Source: Candidatus Uhrbacteria bacterium
GTDB lineage: Bacteria > Patescibacteriota > Patescibacteriia > UBA9934
Length of the DNA stretch: 35,309 bases
Assembly: GCA_003453595.1 (NCBI GenBank)
Contig: DMOG01000018.1
Coordinates: 1-35,309, forward strand
Direction: 5' to 3'
Each line of letters starts with the position of its first letter. The first letter of the stretch is position 1. This document shows positions 14,579 to 20,642 of the stretch, in pieces. The position numbers and the translations under genes were made by a program. Below the pieces are notes generated by a model. It did no database searches, was not told the DNA's origin, and saw only the letters and a program-made list of their open reading frames with translations.

Positions 14579-16093
14579 ATGAGTCAAGCGCTTTATCGAA
14601 AATATCGTCCAGCTAAGTTTGCTGATGTTTCTGGCCAGCAACATGTTGTTCAGACAATCCAGAACCAAATAAAAGATGATTCTATTGCCCATGCCTATCT
14701 TTTTGCCGGGCCTCGGGGGGTTGGAAAGACAACCATTGCTCGATTACTAGCAAAGACAGCCAATTGTCAGAATCGAGCTAAGGGATCAGCTGAGGCCTGT
14801 GGACAATGTGCCCATTGCAAAGCTTTTGATGAAAACAGCGCGCTCGACATTGTGGAAATTGATGCTGCTTCACATACTGGTGTGGATAATGTCCGTGAGA
14901 ACATTATTGACGCTGTAAGATTCACGCCAAACACTGGCGTTTATAAAATTTTCATTATCGATGAAGTTCACATGCTTTCTAGCAGCGCATTTAATGCATT
15001 GCTTAAAACTTTGGAAGAACCACCGGCACATGGCATATTTATCTTGGCTACAACCGAGATTCACAAGATTCCACAAACCATTATCTCTCGTTGTCAGCGT
15101 TTTGATTTTCATCGGTTGACTCAAGATGAGGTCAAAGCCAGACTTTTGAAAGTTCTCAAAGCTGAAGGAGTCGACGCCCCTGACTCAGTTTTAGCATCCA
15201 TTGCCAAGCTCTCAGAGGGCTGTTTGCGCGACGCTGAGAGTTTACTTGGACAAATACTGGCTTTGGGCGAAAAGAAAATTACACAGGAGATTGCGTCCAT
15301 AATCTTGCCCCAAACAAATGTCCAAACAGTTGAGCTGATTTTGAGCGCCTGCGATAGGTCTGATGCTAAAAAAGGAATCCAAGAACTGGGATTATTTGTT
15401 GAACAAGGCGGATCAGTCAAACATCTTCACGATGATTTAATTGAAGAATGTCGATCGAGAATGATGATCAAGTTGTCAGAAGATATAAATCAAGCCAAGC
15501 GATATTGCTGGTATTTGGAAGTTTTTCTTAAAGCCCGATCAACCTTGGTGCCAGAGACTATCCCCCAGCTTCCACTTGAGATGGCTATTGTTGAGATCTG
15601 TGGACAGGGAAAGGGGACTGAGGAGGTCAAAGAGTTTAAAAAGATTGAGGGGAATGAGAGGTCGATCAAAGAACCGGAAAAGATGGTTGAGTCGATTGAG
15701 CTTAAGGTGAAAGAAGCGGTTGTTGAAGAACAAGTTATTGAAAAAAAGGAGGAGCACGATGCGGCTCATGGAGTCGCATTTAGTATTGATGATATTAAGT
15801 CAAAGTGGAAAAGATGTATCGATGAGGTTGCTAAGGTGAATATTGCTTTACCACTTGTACTGCAACACGGAGTTCCAGTGGAGTTGTTAGACGAGGGAGT
15901 TGTCATTGGATTTGAGCGAGCCTTTCATTTTGACACTATGAATCAGCCAAAGAATTTGGGAATTTTATCAGAGGCGATTGAAAGAGTTATGCAATCAAAG
16001 GTCAAAGTATTTGTCAAAGAAACTCCACCAGAAAAACAAGACCAGCCTATAAATCAACTGGCCCAGGCTTTTGGCGGAGCAGTGGTTGAGTAG
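14579..16093 (+). CDS. dnaX: DNA polymerase III subunit gamma/tau
   Basis: This is the clamp-loader ATPase of the replisome. The N-terminal AAA+ module has Walker A GPRGVGKTT (about 44-52), a zinc module with four Cys (CQNRAKGSAEACGQCAHC), Walker B-like FIIDEVHML and the SRC sensor/arginine-finger motif ISRCQRFDFHRL. The collar region follows. The linker holds a low-complexity Glu/Lys stretch (EEVKEFKKIEG onward). The C-terminal part (IDDIKSKWKRCIDEVAKVN) resembles the tau C-terminal domain. The gene has its own extended -10 promoter. The usual partners ybaB and recR do not follow; a zeta-type kinase gene does, 15 nt downstream. Confidence 0.96.
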   Translation: MSQALYRKYRPAKFADVSGQQHVVQTIQNQIKDDSIAHAYLFAGPRGVGKTTIARLLAKTANCQNRAKGSAEACGQCAHCKAFDENSALDIVEIDAASHTGVDNVRENIIDAVRFTPNTGVYKIFIIDEVHMLSSSAFNALLKTLEEPPAHGIFILATTEIHKIPQTIISRCQRFDFHRLTQDEVKARLLKVLKAEGVDAPDSVLASIAKLSEGCLRDAESLLGQILALGEKKITQEIASIILPQTNVQTVELILSACDRSDAKKGIQELGLFVEQGGSVKHLHDDLIEECRSRMMIKLSEDINQAKRYCWYLEVFLKARSTLVPETIPQLPLEMAIVEICGQGKGTEEVKEFKKIEGNERSIKEPEKMVESIELKVKEAVVEEQVIEKKEEHDAAHGVAFSIDDIKSKWKRCIDEVAKVNIALPLVLQHGVPVELLDEGVVIGFERAFHFDTMNQPKNLGILSEAIERVMQSKVKVFVKETPPEKQDQPINQLAQAFGGAVVE

Positions 16094-16108
16094 GTTGATT
16101 TATGTTGT

Positions 16109-16807
16109 ATGGACGGAGAGTTTATAAGATTGGAAGCAAAGCGGTATGCACGAAGTAATCGTAAAAATTATGTAAAAAAATTTATTCTTGATGAGTCAAT
16201 AAGCGAAAATCCGATAGCTATTTTTATGGGTGGTTCGCCCGGTGCAGGAAAAACAGAAACATCAAAAGGATTTATTGACCACTCACTTCGTAGCGGAGTG
16301 GTAATATCAAGAATAGACCCCGATGAGATTAGGAATACTCTACCAGGTTATACCGGTGATAACTCATCCTTGTTTCAGCATGCATCTTCCTTAGCTGCTT
16401 CGAATTTAATATTACATTGTATCAAGCACAAGAATAACTTTCTTTTTGATAGTACATTATCAAATTATGAATCTATTAGAAATGATATTTTAAAGTGTAT
16501 AGACAATGGTTTTAGCTTAGTGATTATTTATGTACACCAAGACCCAATCATGTCTTATAAATTTACGAAAGAACGGCGAGAATTAGATAGAAGGCATATA
16601 ACAAAGGAAGTATTTATAAATTCATTATTTAAGTCCTTAGAAAGTGTAAAAAAATTGCATGTCGAATTTAATAGCAATATATCATTTTTCGTTATTCATA
16701 AAGATATTCTTAAGGATAGTGCGAAGCCATACTTTGGATTTGATAAAATTGACAGATATATCAGAATTGAATATTCTAAAGATGAGTTACGAAAAGTATT
16801 AGATTAA
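16109..16807 (+). CDS. zeta-toxin-family P-loop kinase
   Basis: This 232-aa protein has a P-loop GGSPGAGKTETS (about 41-52) and VISRIDPDEIRNTLPGY, the zeta/PezT-type substrate motif, followed by FDSTLSNYESIRNDI and a helical C-terminus with ERRELDRRHI. Family members phosphorylate UDP-GlcNAc and act as toxins; some are housekeeping kinases. It lies 15 nt after dnaX with no promoter of its own visible and is more AT-rich than dnaX, which hints at acquisition. No epsilon-type antitoxin is upstream; a 57-residue basic ORF lies 4 nt downstream. Toxicity is inference. Confidence 0.85.
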   Translation: MDGEFIRLEAKRYARSNRKNYVKKFILDESISENPIAIFMGGSPGAGKTETSKGFIDHSLRSGVVISRIDPDEIRNTLPGYTGDNSSLFQHASSLAASNLILHCIKHKNNFLFDSTLSNYESIRNDILKCIDNGFSLVIIYVHQDPIMSYKFTKERRELDRRHITKEVFINSLFKSLESVKKLHVEFNSNISFFVIHKDILKDSAKPYFGFDKIDRYIRIEYSKDELRKVLD

Positions 16808-16811
16808 TATT

Positions 16812-16985
16812 ATGGTTGAATTTTTTAGAAAAATAATAGTAAAGAAAAATAAGATTAAGCCCAGATCTGAAGTTTTTCTTTTGAAAACAAATAATATCGG
16901 GAAAGAACGCATATTAAGGAATATTGCATTGGAAGCTAATAGAGATCAAAGAAAAGTTATAGAGATGGCGAGGAGAACTAAATAA
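16812..16985 (+). CDS. small basic protein downstream of the zeta-like kinase
   Basis: This is a 57-aa ORF from ATG 16812, starting 4 nt after the kinase stop and ending just before a strong terminator, so the pair form one unit. It is Lys/Arg-rich (FFRKIIVKKNKIKPRSEVF) with a helical C-terminus (KERILRNIALEANRDQRKVIEMARR). It has no Cys and no membrane segment. It could be a cognate partner or antitoxin of the kinase, or an unrelated small protein. No family is recognised. Confidence 0.6.
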   Translation: MVEFFRKIIVKKNKIKPRSEVFLLKTNNIGKERILRNIALEANRDQRKVIEMARRTK

Positions 16986-16995
16986 GACAACAAAC

Positions 16996-17027
16996 AAAAT
17001 ACCGTCAGCGAAAACTGACGGTATTTT
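16996..17027. terminator. bidirectional intrinsic terminator
   Basis: A perfect 13-bp stem (AAAATACCGTCAG / CTGACGGTATTTT) closes a 6-nt loop. A-tract and T-tract flanks let it work on both strands: for the kinase pair (+) and for the GIY-YIG/tRNA unit (-). Confidence 0.9.
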
Positions 17028-17030
17028 GTA

Positions 17031-17048
17031 TGGTTCCCGGACAGGGAT
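17031..17048 (-). repeat. 18-bp copy of the tRNA-Gln 3' end (att-like)
   Basis: TGGTTCCCGGACAGGGAT here is identical to 17489-17506, the 3' end of tRNA-Gln including the encoded CCA. The two direct copies bracket a 440-bp segment holding the GIY-YIG gene. This is the layout of an element inserted at a tRNA 3' end. Confidence 0.85.
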
Positions 17049-17098
17049 GACGTTCGCTCCTGTCGAGCTCGGCTCGACCCGCTCGCTAGATCCCTGTC
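17041..17098 (-). repeat. long hairpin joining the GIY-YIG stop to the tRNA-end copy
   Basis: ACAGGGAT (17041-17048, part of the tRNA-end copy) pairs with ATCCCTGT (17091-17098), and inside it GTCGAGC/GCTCGAC forms a second stem. Read on the minus strand, the GIY-YIG message would end in a folded tail finishing with the tRNA-Gln 3' sequence and ACCA. Confidence 0.65.
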
Positions 17099-17358
17099 TA
17101 AAAATATTCAGCCATATATTTTTTTAACATCAACTTAAGCGCGCGTTTGCCAGCAGTTGTCTTAAAATACTTCTCTCTGCGTTTAGCATCCATACGATGC
17201 AGAAAGGATTCATAAAAAATTAAGTTCACAGGCAGTCTTCCTTTTGTAGATTTCACATTTCCTGCTTTGTGAGTCTTGATTCTATTTCTTAGATCCGAAC
17301 TATAACCAATGTAAAACTTACGATCTGAGCATTGTAAAACATATACATAGTAGAACAT
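17098..17358 (-). CDS. small GIY-YIG nuclease (YhbQ/URI-like)
   Basis: This 86-aa stand-alone GIY-YIG domain reads YYVYVLQCSDRKFYIGYSSDLRNRIKTH, with the two tyrosine motifs (YVYV and FYIG), the catalytic Arg (DLRNRI) and the C-terminal part with Glu (LIFYESFL), RREKYFKTTAGKR. Family members are structure-specific or homing-type endonucleases. It lies just downstream of tRNA-Gln on the same strand, between two copies of the tRNA 3' end, and no separate promoter is evident; it probably depends on the tRNA promoter. Start ATG 17358 has no Shine-Dalgarno. Small GIY-YIG genes are common in CPR genomes. Confidence 0.9.
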   Translation of the reverse strand: MFYYVYVLQCSDRKFYIGYSSDLRNRIKTHKAGNVKSTKGRLPVNLIFYESFLHRMDAKRREKYFKTTAGKRALKLMLKKYMAEYF

Positions 17359-17382
17359 ATCAAATATTCTAACACGAAGGTT

Positions 17383-17420
17383 CCCCTGAAGTAGAGATCC
17401 TATGGATCACACTTCAGGGG
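17383..17420. repeat. hairpin upstream of the GIY-YIG gene
   Basis: CCCCTGAAG (17383-17391) pairs with CTTCAGGGG (17412-17420); the interior also pairs (GATCC/GGATC). It carries the GAAGTAGAGATC/GATCACACTTC words also seen in the neighbouring hairpin at 17424-17492. Confidence 0.75.
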
Positions 17421-17423
17421 TTA

Positions 17424-17492
17424 ACCATGAAGTGTGATCTCACCGTAAAAAGTAAAAACCCCACCTCTACGGTGAGATCTCTACTTCATGGT
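17424..17492. repeat. long hairpin fused to the tRNA-Gln 3' end
   Basis: The left arm 17424-17447 (ACCATGAAGTGTGATCTCAC...) pairs along about 24 nt with 17468-17492. The right arm ends in the four bases that encode the tRNA ACCA end (17489-17492). On the minus-strand transcript the mature tRNA end would be base-paired in this stem, which could block or time 3' processing. Confidence 0.75.
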
Positions 17493-17562
17493 TCCCGGAC
17501 AGGGATTCGAACCCCGATCCCCAGGACCAGAACCTGGTGTCCTGCCGTTAGACGATCCGGGA
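17489..17562 (-). tRNA. tRNA-Gln (anticodon CUG), CCA encoded
   Basis: The minus-strand sequence folds as a cloverleaf. The acceptor is TCCCGGA/TCCGGGA, the D arm is GTC..GAC, and the anticodon stem CCAGG/CCTGG encloses the loop TTCTGGT with anticodon CTG. The T arm is CGGGG-TTCGAAT-CCCTG, and the 3' ACCA is encoded. It is 74 nt including CCA. Confidence 0.95.
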
Positions 17563-17584
17563 GTTATTTATATCTGGCGTGAAA

Positions 17585-17613
17585 ATAATAGCTTTTTTTA
17601 GGTTTTGAGTCAA
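17585..17613 (-). promoter_or_regulatory. promoter of tRNA-Gln
   Basis: On the minus strand, TTGACT (17613-17608), a 17-nt spacer and TATTAT (17590-17585) end 22 nt before the tRNA 5' end. Confidence 0.75.
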
Positions 17614-17645
17614 TGATTGACATGATTGACAAAATGATTGACAAA
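17612..17645 (+). repeat. three direct copies of ATGATTGACA
   Basis: aATGATTGAC, ATGATTGACAAA and ATGATTGACAAA follow in tandem between the divergent tRNA and orphan-gene promoters. The last copy supplies the TTGACA -35 of the orphan gene, so duplication has created several candidate -35 boxes. Confidence 0.7.
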
Positions 17646-17666
17646 ATCTAAAGAAAGATCTATTCT
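17638..17666 (+). promoter_or_regulatory. promoter of the orphan gene at 17714
   Basis: TTGACA (17638-17643), a 17-nt spacer and TATTCT (17661-17666). The transcript would have a leader of about 40 nt with AAGGAGG ahead of the ATG. Confidence 0.75.
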
Positions 17667-17713
17667 TTGCTGTTGGCTTCACCTCCGAAGTCAAGCAAGC
17701 GAAGGAGGGCAGT

Positions 17714-18061
17714 ATGTTCAGTGAAGCACTGCTGACGGTGATCCGTCGGCGCCTGGGCATCCGCGCCCGCACTGATGAGGAAAAAGAGATCCTCAAAGTA
17801 AGCGGCTGGAGAGATGTCTGGATCCAGGCGACATGCTATACGATCCAGACCTGGTTCTTGACCGATGAGCAACGTCGGGTTGTGCACGAGGAAGATAAGT
17901 CCTACGGCATGACCCTCGGAACTCGCCGGGAGCTCTTGGTTCACATCTTCTGCCCCCGGAAGATGAACCACAAGCGGGCGGCGTCCGAGTTCCCCAGGAG
18001 CTCCATCACGGCCCGAAGAATCCTCGGGACGGGCCTGATGTTGATCTCCAATCGTCGATGA
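17714..18061 (+). CDS. orphan hypothetical protein, G+C-rich, with strong Shine-Dalgarno
   Basis: This 115-aa basic protein (LLTVIRRRLGIRART, FCPRKMNHKRAASEF, SSITARRIL) has no recognised family. The start at 17714 is fixed by AAGGAGGG six bases upstream. It has a complete promoter and a terminator of its own and is much richer in G+C than its surroundings. Together these mark it as a self-contained, possibly imported unit. The Arg-rich character suggests nucleic-acid binding, which is only a guess. Compare the genes at 8010 and 9280. Confidence 0.65.
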   Translation: MFSEALLTVIRRRLGIRARTDEEKEILKVSGWRDVWIQATCYTIQTWFLTDEQRRVVHEEDKSYGMTLGTRRELLVHIFCPRKMNHKRAASEFPRSSITARRILGTGLMLISNRR

Positions 18062-18116
18062 CCCACATCTGTGGGAAACAAACAGCCACCCTCTCGGGCG
18101 GCTGTAATGCTTTTTT
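18062..18116 (+). terminator. double-hairpin intrinsic terminator
   Basis: CCCACA-TC-TGTGGG (18062-18075) is followed by ACAGCC...GGCTGT (18082-18105) and a run of six Ts (18111-18116). Confidence 0.9.
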
Positions 18117-18125
18117 GAATTGGTT

Positions 18126-19052
18126 TTAGAAGTTTGAGGCTTTTTTTAGTTTTTCATCTCTTTTTTCCATATTTGCTCGAACTCTCTTAGTCTCTGCTCG
18201 TGAGTTTCGCTTGCCTTCCATTTGAGGAGCATCAGCAAATGAAACTATTTGCTTCATGCTTTCAAAATCGTTCATAGTACTTGTATTACGAGCCAATCTT
18301 TCCATTGCCTTGTTTTTATGCGCATACTTTCCCCATAGCAGTCCACGAGCTCGGCCAAAGAAACCTGGCTTTATAGATCCGGCTGCAACTTTATCTACCT
18401 CGCTAGCAGTCATACCATATTTTTGCACAAGATCTGTTCGATCGGTATCGATTTCAGACTTTAGGCTATCAATGTTAATGCCCTGTAGTTCTGAAAATCC
18501 AAGTTCTGCTGCGCGATCGACTAGTTCTTGATCTGTAAGCTCTGGCTTTGTGTGTTTTTCCGCCTCTCTTAGTGCTTCAGCTTTCATTGTTCGTCCATTC
18601 TCTAACTGATTAAGGAAGATTTCCATTTTTTCAGTTTGAGGCGCATCAAGCTCTCCGCTATCGAGCAATTCTTGAACAGCGCGTTCAAAGTATGGTCTGG
18701 CAACTTCTGGTACCTCGGCGCCATCTACTTCTGCATTGGCAAATGCAAGTGCAAGATTTTCAACACGGGCTTCGTCTATATTGAGTCTCTTTATTTTTGT
18801 TGTTTTTCCTGGCTCGCTTATTGTTGGTGTAAAAGCATCGACGGAATAAGGATCAACGAAAGCATCTGGTGTTAATTCAGAAATATTTAAATTTCCGGAT
18901 TGCAGTGCAATTTCGATTGCGCCCGGTTCTGATGAAAAGTTAACTTCTTGCTCTGGGACATTTTGTGCATCGCGGTTTTCTTTTGCGATTTCGTGGTACC
19001 TACTTTGTTCAGCACCTGTCTTGGGTCGTTCAGGGTAGAATGGATTTGCCAT
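18126..19052 (-). CDS. hypothetical helical protein
   Basis: This 308-aa soluble protein is acidic in the middle and basic at the C-terminus (SRAETKRVRANMEKRDEKLKKA). It starts MANPFYPERPKTGAEQSRYHEIAKENRD and has a disordered-looking N-terminal third (SSEPGAIEIALQSGN...), then helices (PELTDQELVDRAAELGF). There is no signal peptide or transmembrane helix. I recognise no family. It converges on the orphan gene at 17714; the upstream region 19053-19100 is AT-rich with TATAAT- and TATAAA-like boxes on the minus strand close to the start, and no Shine-Dalgarno. Confidence 0.7.
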   Translation of the reverse strand: MANPFYPERPKTGAEQSRYHEIAKENRDAQNVPEQEVNFSSEPGAIEIALQSGNLNISELTPDAFVDPYSVDAFTPTISEPGKTTKIKRLNIDEARVENLALAFANAEVDGAEVPEVARPYFERAVQELLDSGELDAPQTEKMEIFLNQLENGRTMKAEALREAEKHTKPELTDQELVDRAAELGFSELQGINIDSLKSEIDTDRTDLVQKYGMTASEVDKVAAGSIKPGFFGRARGLLWGKYAHKNKAMERLARNTSTMNDFESMKQIVSFADAPQMEGKRNSRAETKRVRANMEKRDEKLKKASNF

Positions 19053-19223
19053 ATATGTATATATTTATATGTTATTATAATTAAAGTTTATCATCCATCT
19101 TTGATTTGTAAAAGGAAAGATGTGGAAAGATTCTGTACAAATCCTAGCAGAAAAATTCAATTTTGTCAATCAAATCTTTACAATTTTCAGCCAATATTGG
19201 TGATTTCAAGATATAAAAACCTG

Positions 19224-19232
19224 TGCTATCAT
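19224..19232 (+). promoter_or_regulatory. extended -10 promoter of mnmA
   Basis: TGC-TATCAT ends 8 nt before ATG 19241, with no Shine-Dalgarno. The rest of 19053-19223 shows no gene. Confidence 0.6.
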
Positions 19233-19240
19233 CATGATAT

Positions 19241-20320
19241 ATGAAAAAGGGCAAAGTTTTAGTGGGAATGAGCGGAGGCGTGGATTCAAGTGTGGCGGCT
19301 TTATTATTGCAAAAACAGGGCTACGAGGTTATTGGTGGGTTCATGAAAAACTGGAGTGATCAGGATTGTGATAAAGACGAGGACGAGATTTCTAAATGTA
19401 CTTGGCGGACTGAACGACGCGATGCTATGCGGGTTTGTGCGATATTGGGAATCGAACTTCATACTTTTGATTTTGAAGAGCAATATCGCCAAGAGGTCTA
19501 TGGGTACATGTTAAGTGAGTATGAGGCAGGGCGAACTCCAAACCCTGATGTGCTTTGTAACAAGTACATGAAGTTTGGACATTTTCTAAAAAAAGCCAAA
19601 GAGTTGGGGTGTGATTTTGTGGCCACGGGTCATTATGCTCGTGTTAAACACAATAAACACATGTCGCGGTTGTTCGCTGGTAAAGACAAAGAAAAAGACC
19701 AGTCATATTTTCTCGCACGACTAAACCAGGATGAGCTCAAATATTGCTTGTTTCCAGTGGGAGATTTAAAAAAAGCAAAAGTCAGAACAATTGCGCGCAA
19801 GTTTGATTTACCCGTGGCAGACAAAAAGGATAGCCAAGGTATTTGTTTTGTTGGCCAGGTTGCCTTGACTGATTTTTTAGGCAAGCGACTTAAGAGTCAG
19901 GTTGGGAAGATTGTTGATATTTCCGGAAAGGTTTTAGGAGAGCATCTCGGGCATCAGTTTTTTACAATTGGTCAAAGACATGGGCTTAATCTTGGTGGAA
20001 AAGATCCATATTTTGTAGTGGAGCGTCGAGCTGGTACAAATGAAGTTGTAGTTGCTCATGATGGTGATCTGTCATTATTTAGATCTGAGATAGAAGTGAC
20101 TGATATTATTGAAACTTGGCCAAAAAGTTTGCATATCATGCGCGGGCTTAAAATGAAAGCCAGAATTCGTTACCGACAACCTTTGCAAGGTTGTCGGTTC
20201 GAGATTGTCGAAAATGGACTCAAGGTTCGCTTCAAAGAACCACAACGAGCAGTAGCACCAGGACAGTTTATTGTTTTCTATAACAAAAACAAAGTTTTAG
20301 GGTCAGGTGTAATCGAGTAA
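19241..20320 (+). CDS. mnmA: tRNA-specific 2-thiouridylase MnmA
   Basis: MnmA makes the 2-thio group of U34 in tRNA-Lys, -Glu and -Gln. The PP-loop SGGVDSS is at residues 11-17. The two catalytic cysteines are in NPDVLCNKYMKFG and SQGICFVGQ. The C-terminal beta domain ends near RAVAPGQFIVFY. The length (359 aa) is normal. The tRNA-Gln gene in this window is one of its substrate families. The last codons run into the left end of a repeat element (20325-20590), and part of that repeat's sequence (GGTCAGGTGTAA) appears within the final codons. Confidence 0.97.
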   Translation: MKKGKVLVGMSGGVDSSVAALLLQKQGYEVIGGFMKNWSDQDCDKDEDEISKCTWRTERRDAMRVCAILGIELHTFDFEEQYRQEVYGYMLSEYEAGRTPNPDVLCNKYMKFGHFLKKAKELGCDFVATGHYARVKHNKHMSRLFAGKDKEKDQSYFLARLNQDELKYCLFPVGDLKKAKVRTIARKFDLPVADKKDSQGICFVGQVALTDFLGKRLKSQVGKIVDISGKVLGEHLGHQFFTIGQRHGLNLGGKDPYFVVERRAGTNEVVVAHDGDLSLFRSEIEVTDIIETWPKSLHIMRGLKMKARIRYRQPLQGCRFEIVENGLKVRFKEPQRAVAPGQFIVFYNKNKVLGSGVIE

Positions 20321-20324
20321 ATAG

Positions 20325-20590
20325 GGGGTCAGGTCTTTACTTTTTACACCTTTAAAGTCAAATTGGGGTCAGGTCTTTACTTTTTACTTTTTAACTATTT
20401 ATTAAGTATTTTTAATAAAAATAGATTTATTTGAATAATAAGATTTATAGATACTAAGTTTGCATCTTTTGATTCAATATATAAATTTAATTAATTTATT
20501 TAACATTAGCCTAGTTTATATTTAAGGTGTAACGAGTAAAGACCTGACCCTAAACCTGAAAAACTGGTGTAACGAGTAAAGACCTGACCC
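20325..20590. mobile_element. REP/MITE-like non-autonomous element with doubled inverted ends
   Basis: Left repeats at 20325-20350 and 20365-20387 (both GGGGTCAGGTCTTTACTTTT...) face right repeats at 20526-20550 and 20566-20590 in inverted orientation; the outer pair matches at about 23 of 25 positions. The roughly 140-bp centre is very AT-rich with no ORF. The GGGGTCAGGTCTTTA word resembles the tails of REP-type elements moved by Y1 (RAYT) transposases, as far as I recall. No transposase gene is in the window. Confidence 0.7.
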
Positions 20591-20625
20591 TGATGTCCAT
20601 TTTCGACAAATCATACGATTTCGGG

Positions 20626-20631
20626 TACTAT
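20626..20631 (+). promoter_or_regulatory. candidate -10 of lepA
   Basis: TACTAT ends 11 nt before ATG 20643. There is no Shine-Dalgarno and the -35 is weak, in line with the other short-leader promoters here. Confidence 0.4.
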
Positions 20632-20642
20632 TTTGGCATTAT

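Noticed and set aside
17031..17048. A second tRNA-Gln gene
   Set aside because: Only the last 18 bases of the tRNA are present; there is no D arm or anticodon arm.
17612..17645. CRISPR-like repeat (three ATGATTGACA copies)
   Set aside because: The copies are adjacent, about 10 bp long and without spacers; they look like a local duplication around a -35 box.
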